Origin: Muriicola soli
GTDB taxonomy: Bacteria > Bacteroidota > Bacteroidia > Flavobacteriales > Flavobacteriaceae
NCBI RefSeq assembly: GCF_004139715.1
Contig: NZ_CP035544.1
Span: 682,001 to 746,000 of the forward strand
DNA length: 64,000 nt
Reading direction: 5' to 3'
A model generated the notes under the pieces. That model was not told the DNA's origin. It did no database searches and worked only from the letters and a program-made list of their open reading frames with translations. Positions 57,240 to 64,000 of the stretch are shown here, piece by piece (position 1 is the first letter of the stretch; each line of letters opens with the position of its first letter). Position numbers and translations under genes: made by a program.

Positions 57240-57267
57240 TGGTGACCTGGCTGGGGCTCGAACCCAG
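57240..57267 (-). other. tRNA 3' end fragment, candidate attachment site
   Basis: On the minus strand, T stem CTGGG, loop TTCGAGC, stem CCCAG, then CCAGGTC, discriminator A and CCA: exactly the last 28 nt of a tRNA. The remaining two-thirds of the gene, including the anticodon arm and the 5' acceptor strand GACCTGG, are not found beside it. Such 3' fragments commonly mark att sites left by integrative elements. No integrase is in the window. Confidence 0.65.
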
Positions 57268-57338
57268 GGAAACTAACTATTTCTTATCCAGCTATTTGAC
57301 AACCTGTCAACTTCGTTGGCATCCGAATTGTATGCCTT

Positions 57339-60300
57339 TTAAAATAATTTATTTAGTTCATTGTCCTCCTTTTTAATATACCAACTGTCCTCATCTCCCT
57401 TTATTACATCATAATCAATACCAAGTGCACCAAAATGCCTTTTGGCAACTTTCACTTTATTTATTTCATGAACAAATCTTAAGTTTTCAATTTCTGCAGT
57501 TCCTTTTGTTTCTCTGATGAGTTGAACTTTTATTCCAGAAAGATCTTTTCTAATGATTCCCCAATCAGGATTATAGTTTCCAATAATTTTAGGGAAGTCA
57601 ATTTTGTATTTTGATGGGAACTTAAAAAAGAATTGTACATTGTTATCTAGCTCCAATTTACTACTCACAAAAACTTCTTCAATATCCGAATCTTTTTGCG
57701 TGCGATTGTATAAACCATGATTTTCAGTTTCAACTATCTCAGTTTGTACGTAATCTATTTTTTCTGGGAAGAGTTCTTCTAAGTCATCTTCTTTCATGTC
57801 CTTTGATAACTCAAACTCAATGTTCTCAGCTACATGAATGGCAAGTGCATTTTTGGTAATTTCTATCAACTTGTTTGTAAACCCTTCTGGATTTCTAAAT
57901 AATTTGGGTTGCTCATCAAATGGAACAGCTTTAAGAATTTTGAAACAGGTTTCCTTTGTTAGGGAAGTCGCCTGTTCAAGTTTGTTAACAACATTGAAAA
58001 TTGGGAATTTAGAAAGGCCTGATTTGGAATCTTTTGATTTAACGTCCCTATTGTCACTAACTGTATAGGTTTCGGGTTTAAATTTTGAAACTTTAAACCC
58101 ATTTTTAAATTCAATATCTGGATTAGACTTTTTTGACTCAATTGAGTTTACCTTAAACCCTCTCAATTTGGGTTCTTTTAAAAGCTTTTCTAGATCATCA
58201 TTTTCAGAAATTAATAATCCTCCATCAAATAAATCACCTCCCAAATTAATTCGGTTTCCTTTAGTATCTTCTTTAATAACACTTACAATAGCAGTATTGT
58301 TTTCTTCAAAAGATTTGATTCTGAAGGTGAACGTAGTAATTACAAAGTTACCTTTACTGATGACTACCTTTGGAACGGGAAAAGTATTGTTCTTTTTGTC
58401 TTTAAATTTTTCTTTGATTTCAGCTAATAACTTATCTGAATTTACATTTATCGTATAATTTGATTTCAGCGTTAGTTTTTTCCAAAAATCTCGAAACTCT
58501 TCACTTGTATAGAACTTATCTTGTCTCTTAGCGGGGGCTCTCTTTGGCTTTGGCTTTGGCGGAGCTTCTCCTTCTTGTTCTAAGTATTCCTGCTGTAGCG
58601 TGTTTGCAAAGGACTCGTAGCTTTCATTCGCTATGACTGTAAGAATATTTACCTGGTCATCATTTAGTCTTTCAAGTTTTTGATTAACTGCCAACCTTAA
58701 ACCCCTTCCTATCTCTTGCCTTTTTTTGTCTTTAGAGAGCGTTTGATTAAGGGTGCAAATCTGAAATACATTTGGATTATCCCAACCCTCTTTTAACGCG
58801 GAATGAGCAAAGATGAAGCAAACATCATTGTCAAAGGAAAGTAATTCTTCCTTTTTCTTCATGATGAGCTCAAACTGCTTCTTTTCAGCTTTTCGTTGCT
58901 TTTCATTTGTTGCTTCATCATCTAGATAAATAGTTTCCTCTTGACCCCCCTTTGGCTTATTTCTGTAGCTAGCAAAATATGACGCTTGTACATCTTCTGG
59001 GGTTTTATCTTTAAATCTTTCAAGCTGGTCTTTTAGCTTACCAAACTCTTCATTAAAGATTTTCTTTATTATTCCTGGTTGTACACCATCTCCAACATAG
59101 TTCTTCACCTTATCAATAAAAAACAATGATAAAACTTTTGCTCCATGCCTTTCTACCTTCTTTTGGTGAGCAATATGCTGTGCAAGAGTTTCTTTTATTT
59201 GATATCTGAAAACATCTGGTTTTGATATTCCGTCTCCACCATAAGCAGTCAATACTGTCCCTTCCTCAAATTCAACAAATTCTTCTCCCTTAGAGGAGCC
59301 AATATTGTGAATTTTCATTCCTTTATGCTCTTCAAGATGGGTTTTATCAAAAAGATTATCTCCAGTTTTAAGAATGACTTCTTCAATCTTCTGTATTCCT
59401 TTTTTACTAGTATAGGTTACTAAAGTAACTTTGGCATTCCTACCTGTTCCAGACACTTTTTTGAGCGAAATAGGCACTTTACCTCCTAATTCTCTTTGCT
59501 CTACACCAACCACTTGAATCCTCTTCACCAAGTTTCTCCTAAATGCTTCAACAGGTGTTAGTCTATATACTAAATTTGGAGTTTCTCTATGTGTTGCGGA
59601 ATACCTTAAAGAGAATAGTGGTTTTAATGTGCGCAATGCATCTTTGGATTTCTGTGAACCCATGTTTTGAGGCTCATCCAAAATAACAATAGGTCTTGTT
59701 TGTTGAATGTACTCAAAAGGCAATAATTCTCCTGGTAATTTATCAGTGGGTTTGTAAAGGTTGTTTGAAACAGAATTAAAAGCCGCCAACGTAATAAGGA
59801 GGATTTCAATGTTTTTTGCCGTAGCAAAAGTTTTTACTTCTTGTATTCTACTAGAATCATAAGCTCTAAGGGCACAAAAATCGTTGCCGTAGATGGTCTT
59901 GAAATGATCTCTAGTGATTTCCCAACTCTTTTTTACTCCTTGATAGATGGCAATTGATGGCACAACAATTACAAACTTATTGAAGCCATACTTTTGATTG
60001 AGCTCATGAATGGTTCTTAGATATACATAGGTCTTACCAGTGCCTGTTTCCATTTCTACTGAGAAGCTTGGGTACTCATAAATATCATTGCTCACTCCTT
60101 CTAACATTTGACCTCTTTCTTTTTCTAAGGAGTGACTTACACCAATTTTCATAGTTGGCGTGTCCCTTGCATCCATCTGCATGTCAAATTCCTCTTGAAC
60201 AAATTGTAAATTTTCAAGAAGGAAATCATCATCTAAATCTTCATTTTCTGGAAGATTTGGCGCTATCTCACTACCTAAAGTGAATTGAGTATGGTATTCT

Positions 60301-60380
60301 CCAATACCATCAAATAAATCAACTACATTTTTAATGGCCTTTAATTGAAACTCTTGGTTGGGATTGAATTTGAATTTCAT
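57339..60380 (-). CDS. Type III restriction enzyme, Res subunit
   Basis: 1013 residues. SF2 helicase motifs: Walker A in METGTGKTYVYL, motif II in ILDEPQN, motif III RYSATHRE, VI in RQEIGRGLRLAV. C-terminal endonuclease: PDWGIIRKDLSGIK and QLIRETKGTAE give the PD...E-x-K pattern. Together with Mod it translocates and cuts DNA between two inversely oriented, unmethylated sites. Starts 5 bp after mod. End of the operon. Confidence 0.93.
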   Translation of the reverse strand: MKFKFNPNQEFQLKAIKNVVDLFDGIGEYHTQFTLGSEIAPNLPENEDLDDDFLLENLQFVQEEFDMQMDARDTPTMKIGVSHSLEKERGQMLEGVSNDIYEYPSFSVEMETGTGKTYVYLRTIHELNQKYGFNKFVIVVPSIAIYQGVKKSWEITRDHFKTIYGNDFCALRAYDSSRIQEVKTFATAKNIEILLITLAAFNSVSNNLYKPTDKLPGELLPFEYIQQTRPIVILDEPQNMGSQKSKDALRTLKPLFSLRYSATHRETPNLVYRLTPVEAFRRNLVKRIQVVGVEQRELGGKVPISLKKVSGTGRNAKVTLVTYTSKKGIQKIEEVILKTGDNLFDKTHLEEHKGMKIHNIGSSKGEEFVEFEEGTVLTAYGGDGISKPDVFRYQIKETLAQHIAHQKKVERHGAKVLSLFFIDKVKNYVGDGVQPGIIKKIFNEEFGKLKDQLERFKDKTPEDVQASYFASYRNKPKGGQEETIYLDDEATNEKQRKAEKKQFELIMKKKEELLSFDNDVCFIFAHSALKEGWDNPNVFQICTLNQTLSKDKKRQEIGRGLRLAVNQKLERLNDDQVNILTVIANESYESFANTLQQEYLEQEGEAPPKPKPKRAPAKRQDKFYTSEEFRDFWKKLTLKSNYTINVNSDKLLAEIKEKFKDKKNNTFPVPKVVISKGNFVITTFTFRIKSFEENNTAIVSVIKEDTKGNRINLGGDLFDGGLLISENDDLEKLLKEPKLRGFKVNSIESKKSNPDIEFKNGFKVSKFKPETYTVSDNRDVKSKDSKSGLSKFPIFNVVNKLEQATSLTKETCFKILKAVPFDEQPKLFRNPEGFTNKLIEITKNALAIHVAENIEFELSKDMKEDDLEELFPEKIDYVQTEIVETENHGLYNRTQKDSDIEEVFVSSKLELDNNVQFFFKFPSKYKIDFPKIIGNYNPDWGIIRKDLSGIKVQLIRETKGTAEIENLRFVHEINKVKVAKRHFGALGIDYDVIKGDEDSWYIKKEDNELNKLF

Positions 60381-60385
60381 AGGAC

Positions 60386-62275
60386 TTAAATGGTAAATAG
60401 TTTACATTGATTGTCTAATTCTTGCTTTAAGGCATCATTGCCTTCAAAGGCTTTATCTAGGCAAACAAAGTGGTCTGTTTCCAGTAATTGTAACTTACTA
60501 AAATCAGTGTCTTTAAAACTGTAAAGCATGGTGGCATATAGCGTATAAGGCACCCACTCATGAGTGATTTTAAAAATACCACTCATCACTTCCTCTTGGT
60601 TGGCTGTTAAAGGGAATCCTTCTTGCAAAATTACTTCTGTAATAAAATCTTGGGTAGTTACGCCGTCTTGCAATGGGTTTTTATAGGCTAACTCTAAGCT
60701 GTTGAATAAATCTGGTAAAGCACCATCTTGATCTGGCATAAACTCTTGCCACTTATAAATAGTAGAAGTGCTCTGTTTAAAGACTTTAAAGCCTTGTTTA
60801 TATTTATACTCTTCTATACTAAGTTTTAATCTGTCTTTGGATATTTCAGATATGGTCTTATACCCTTTTTTATAAGCTGTATGTTTTTCGTCTATTAGTA
60901 CTGGTAATTGAACTAATATAAATTTTGTGCGTTTTCCAGATACATTATTAAATTCAAAGACACTTTGCCCTGTTGTACCTGAACCACTAAAAAAATCTAG
61001 AACATAATCATCAGCACCAGAAATCGCCTGATATAAGCAATTAAGAATTAATCCTATAGGTTTAGGGTTTTCAAATGCTTTGCTTTTAAATAATTTTTTA
61101 TATTCTAAAGTACCGTTCTCAGTTGAAAATTCTGGGCCAAGCCAAAAAGATTTTGGTTTTACACTTTTAAAATTACCTTCTTTATCAGTTAAAAAGTCTT
61201 TTTGAAAAATATCATATTCTTCTCTTGTTGAGATAAATTTTGCTTCAAGTTCATCTATTCTATCTTTAACAGTGCTTTTACCCCATCTCCATCTCCCTAA
61301 TGATCCGTCAGACAACTTAGGTAATATTTCAATAAATTCTTCTGTTTCCTTATTTAAGGAAATTATATTTTCTTCTACATTAAAATAGATAGGAAAAAAC
61401 ATATTTGGTCTATCTTCTTTTCTTGCTCCATCACCTCTTTTTCTTAATCCAATGTGTCTGTATTTTCTATCCCCATCTACCAATTTGTATTCTTTAATGT
61501 ATTCCTCAGGTATTGGCACACCATTAGTTACAAAATTCCCCTTTTGGTAAAAAAGTAAAAATTCATTGGCTGTTGCAATGTACTTATCATCACTTCTTCC
61601 TTTGAAATTATTAATCACATTTATGATTGCAATGAAGTTTTCTTCACCAAAAATCTCATCACATAACTTTTTCAGGTTATCAAATTCATTATGGTCAATT
61701 GAAATAAAAATCACCCCATCATCTTTAAGCAAATCTTTAGCTAGTCTTAATCTAGGGTAAATAAATGTTAGCCAATTGGCATGATATTTTCCAGAAGATT
61801 TAGGGTTAGAAACTAAAAGACCTTCATCAGATTTTTCTCCTGTTTTTCTTAAAAAATCTTCTGTACTATCCGCAAAAGAGTCATTATAAATAAAGTCATT
61901 GCCAGTATTGTAAGGAGGATCTATATAGATCATTTTTATTTTACCCATATAAGATTTTCTCAAAATCTTAAGTACCTCCAAGTTCTCTCCCTCAATAAAA
62001 ATATTCTCTGTAGCATCTTCATTCACCCCTTCTCCTGGACAAGGCTTTAAAGTACCTGTTGGAGCTTTAGCTGCGATTCTTCTAGCATCCTGTTTACCCA
62101 CCCAATTAAGGCCAAAGTGTTCCTTTACTGAGCTATCTGTGCTGTACTCCCCAATAAGTTCTTTTAGCGTGTTTAAATTGAAAACTCCATCTTCAAAAGC
62201 TTCTGGGAAAAGTTGCTTTAATTCATTTAATCTATCGTCAGTAAATGTATATTGGGGTGTAAATTCTTCAGCCAT
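60386..62275 (-). CDS. Type III adenine methyltransferase, Mod subunit
   Basis: 629 residues of the beta-class N6-adenine methyltransferases. Catalytic DPPY in YIDPPYNTGNDF comes before the SAM motif DFFSGSGTTGQSV, as required for the beta order, with an insert between them that carries the target-recognition domain (about 270-440). It reads and methylates the recognition site for Res. Lies 17 bp after the nuclease gene. Confidence 0.93.
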   Translation of the reverse strand: MAEEFTPQYTFTDDRLNELKQLFPEAFEDGVFNLNTLKELIGEYSTDSSVKEHFGLNWVGKQDARRIAAKAPTGTLKPCPGEGVNEDATENIFIEGENLEVLKILRKSYMGKIKMIYIDPPYNTGNDFIYNDSFADSTEDFLRKTGEKSDEGLLVSNPKSSGKYHANWLTFIYPRLRLAKDLLKDDGVIFISIDHNEFDNLKKLCDEIFGEENFIAIINVINNFKGRSDDKYIATANEFLLFYQKGNFVTNGVPIPEEYIKEYKLVDGDRKYRHIGLRKRGDGARKEDRPNMFFPIYFNVEENIISLNKETEEFIEILPKLSDGSLGRWRWGKSTVKDRIDELEAKFISTREEYDIFQKDFLTDKEGNFKSVKPKSFWLGPEFSTENGTLEYKKLFKSKAFENPKPIGLILNCLYQAISGADDYVLDFFSGSGTTGQSVFEFNNVSGKRTKFILVQLPVLIDEKHTAYKKGYKTISEISKDRLKLSIEEYKYKQGFKVFKQSTSTIYKWQEFMPDQDGALPDLFNSLELAYKNPLQDGVTTQDFITEVILQEGFPLTANQEEVMSGIFKITHEWVPYTLYATMLYSFKDTDFSKLQLLETDHFVCLDKAFEGNDALKQELDNQCKLFTI

Positions 62276-62292
62276 ATTTTGTTCTTATCTTT

Positions 62293-63186
62293 TTAAATTA
62301 AATCATCAATGTTAGTTGGTGGTGGTGCTTCAAATGCATTGGTATTAGTAAAGTTTTCAACTTCATCCGAATTTCCTAAATCACTTATATATTCAGCAAA
62401 ACCACCACTAAACGAACCTGTTTTTTGAGAATATCCTCTATAGGCATCACAGGAAAATCTAGCATCACAGTTTCTACAAACCCTTGTTGCAAATCTTTGT
62501 CTTGTTCCTTTAATTCTTTCTTGCAAAACTTCTGTTCCTGGTGGATGAAAATCTCTGTTTTCAATTTTATCTACCACACAAGCAAACTTTGTAATTGTAT
62601 CTTCCACTTTTTCTTGAGAAAAAGGTATGGGAATTACAGGATCCCAGTTATCCAGTTCTTTTTGAAGTTTTTCTTCTGCATCTGCATCAATAGCCTTTTT
62701 AAGACTTCTCGGGAATTGTGTTGCAATAATTGCCGTGCCAGTTAATTTCTCCTTTCTTAAGTTTTGCCAAATGTGAGTGTAAACATTTAATTGGTCAACG
62801 TAGTCCTCTTTATTAGCCTTCACATAATCAGCATCATGTGTTTTTACATCATACATCGTTGTTGTGTCTTTTTCTCTAATGATGTCCACAACACCTTCTA
62901 TAGTAAACCTATTACCTTTCGGAGAGGTTTGTTCAGGTAAGGTCAGCTTGACCTCTGTTTCAGTAACTGATTCGGCAACTTCCCTCATTTTTCTAAAATA
63001 CATTAAGACTTGCAAGAGGCCTTGCCTTTTTATCTCAGGAGTTATAGAATGGCCCCCCTCCATAAGTCTTAACCTTTCATAATTTGCTTCATATTCTTGA
63101 GTTATCCATTCTTCCATTTCAACGATGTATTGAAGTTCTTTCAACCTAGCCTTGTCGTTTTTAAGTAAATTCAATTCATCTTTCAT
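62293..63186 (-). CDS. RecB-like PD-(D/E)XK nuclease
   Basis: 297 residues. Nuclease core: FTIEGVVDIIR (D) followed by MYDVKTHDADYV (D-x-K), then QLNVYTHIW helix. Downstream, a cysteine pair in CRNCDARFSC (C-x2-C...C) resembles the iron-sulfur cysteines of Cas4/AddB-type nucleases, though only part of the usual set is seen. Start overlaps the helicase stop by 4 bp, so the two are probably made in equal amounts and form a helicase-nuclease complex. Confidence 0.8.
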   Translation of the reverse strand: MKDELNLLKNDKARLKELQYIVEMEEWITQEYEANYERLRLMEGGHSITPEIKRQGLLQVLMYFRKMREVAESVTETEVKLTLPEQTSPKGNRFTIEGVVDIIREKDTTTMYDVKTHDADYVKANKEDYVDQLNVYTHIWQNLRKEKLTGTAIIATQFPRSLKKAIDADAEEKLQKELDNWDPVIPIPFSQEKVEDTITKFACVVDKIENRDFHPPGTEVLQERIKGTRQRFATRVCRNCDARFSCDAYRGYSQKTGSFSGGFAEYISDLGNSDEVENFTNTNAFEAPPPTNIDDLI

Positions 63187-64000
63187 GCCTCTTGTTTTTC
63201 TCTTTTGGAAATTAAAAATTGGTGCAAATCTTCAATGGTACTATGCACCAAAGAACCAAAAAACATAGTTTGGCTTCTAGAGGGAATAAATCCATACTTT
63301 CTAAAAATCATGTACTGTCTAGGACATCTCTCATAGGCTAAAAAATCAGCAGTGTAAGAGTAAGGTTTACTCAAGGCAGATTCCTTGATATCATCAATTT
63401 CAAGAATATTCTTATCAAAACTTTGCATATCCAATGCATTAATTTCCTGGAGCGTAGTGTTTATATATGAAATAATACATCTTCCCTTTTGTGCTTTGAT
63501 TGGTGCAAGTTTTGGTAGTATTAATAGCTTTTCAGCTCTCGATAAACCAACATAAAAAATCCTCATTAAATCAAATCTTCCAATTTTATCTAATGGTTCT
63601 CCCTCAACTTCTTTCAAATTTCTAATTATGACTTCTTTTTGATCTGCTTCAACAAACTCTCTTCTTTTAGGATACATAAATACGACTGGAAATTCTAATC
63701 CTTTAGATTGGTGGATTGTTAAAACTTGAATATTTCCTTTGGGGAATGGATCGTCATCATTCTCATATTCAGACTCTCCAAGTCTATAGATAGTATATAA
63801 ATAGGAAGAAAAAAATAGTCGTACAAAACCTTCTTCCCTCAAAAAGCTTGCAGACAAAATGGAAGAATATAATTCCATAAACCTTGCTAAATATTCAGAT
63901 ATTTTTGAAAGGTTGCAGATTGGAGCCTCATTACCTTCATTTTGTGCTAAATCAAAATAATATTTAAAATGGTTGAAGCCTGTTATTTGATAAAATAAGT
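63183..64000 (-). CDS. UvrD-like SF1 helicase (N-terminal part beyond the window)
   Basis: The reading frame is open to the right edge; only the last 272 codons are visible. SF1 motifs V and VI are seen: TIHQSKGLEFPVVFMYPK and RIFYVGLSRAEKLLIL. A short segment at the end (CPRQYMIFRKYGF and SLVHSTIEDLHQ) resembles the beginning of a RecB-type nuclease domain, which fits the separate nuclease gene that follows. First visible gene of the defence operon. Confidence 0.85.
   Translation of the reverse strand, partial: LFYQITGFNHFKYYFDLAQNEGNEAPICNLSKISEYLARFMELYSSILSASFLREEGFVRLFFSSYLYTIYRLGESEYENDDDPFPKGNIQVLTIHQSKGLEFPVVFMYPKRREFVEADQKEVIIRNLKEVEGEPLDKIGRFDLMRIFYVGLSRAEKLLILPKLAPIKAQKGRCIISYINTTLQEINALDMQSFDKNILEIDDIKESALSKPYSYTADFLAYERCPRQYMIFRKYGFIPSRSQTMFFGSLVHSTIEDLHQFLISKREKQEA

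Larger units (their letters stand above)
57240..64000 (-). mobile_element. Probable defence island (extends past the window)
   Basis: From the tRNA fragment to the right edge, the DNA looks visibly richer in A and T than the rest and carries only a restriction-modification and helicase/nuclease operon. A perfect 6-bp inverted repeat (TTGACA/TGTCAA, 57296-57310) lies between the fragment and the res stop. The far boundary and any integrase would be beyond the window, so the element is inferred. Confidence 0.5.

Noticed and set aside
57240-57320. A complete tRNA gene
   Set aside because: Only the last 28 nt are tRNA-like; no D arm, anticodon arm or 5' acceptor strand can be folded from the flanking DNA.

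Overview
The window looks like part of the chromosome of a marine, yellow-orange member of the Flavobacteriaceae (Bacteroidetes). The main reasons are the promoter grammar (TTG, about 19-20 bp, then TAnnTTTG, for example before the surA-like genes, aconitase and tRNA-Leu), the many short lipoprotein signal peptides, the myxol-type carotenoid genes and a flavobacterial GNAT/nitrilase fusion. I would not go below family level.

Layout. 1-6.9 kb (minus strand): an AtoE-type transporter cut by the window edge, an isochorismatase-like hydrolase, a molybdate ABC transporter (modA, a Mop/TOBE protein, modB, modC), two SRPBCC proteins and a beta-lactamase-fold lipoprotein. 7.0-14.4 kb (plus): two periplasmic peptidyl-prolyl isomerases and a MoxR ATPase, aconitase, a TlpA-like protein without its cysteines, and a CrtA-type carotenoid hydroxylase. 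14.3-20.2 kb (minus): a carotenoid operon headed by a CarH-like, probably B12-binding MerR regulator (merR-crtI-crtB-crtZ-crtD-cruF), which with the convergent crtA fits myxol-type end products. 20.3-22.9 kb: a DadA-like oxidase, tRNA-Leu(GAG) and a DUF6544-type protein.

22.9-34.2 kb is a stress block: a MacAB-like exporter, a ribosome hibernation factor, thioredoxin, two universal stress proteins, an ATP-cone/nuclease fusion, a beta-CASP hydrolase, two related small helical proteins, a lipoprotein and cardiolipin synthase. At least five TGAT-N4-ATCA-like palindromes lie about 42 bp upstream of predicted start sites here, which suggests one Crp/Fnr-family regulon.

34.4-49.6 kb is the most unusual part. 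It carries a threonine-synthase-like PLP enzyme, a DUF1611 (DgcN-type) protein, a secreted dikinase with glucan-water-dikinase domain order, two secreted serine hydrolases, a nucleotide-carrier-family membrane protein fused to HEAT repeats, a PP-loop ATPase, a creatininase-family hydrolase, a dipeptide epimerase and the GNAT/nitrilase fusion. I read it as a possible D-amino-acid or peptide pathway with an extracytoplasmic ATP-dependent step. 49.7-56.7 kb holds the proton-translocating transhydrogenase (pntAB), NDH-2, galactokinase and two small proteins. From 56.8 kb come 105-bp tandem repeats, a tRNA 3' fragment and an AT-richer defence-type operon (UvrD-like helicase, PD-(D/E)XK nuclease, type III Mod and Res) that runs off the right edge.

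A caution for every reader: nine otherwise well-conserved genes (crtD, crtI, dadA-like, the exporter permease, the PP-loop gene, the GNAT/nitrilase gene at two sites, pntB, galK; ten features in total counted by site as nine events) are each interrupted by a single missing base, in all clear cases inside a homopolymer run. The reading frame downstream of each site is intact and conserved. This pattern is more typical of homopolymer under-calling in the assembly than of real gene decay, so these genes are annotated here at full length with the interruption noted.
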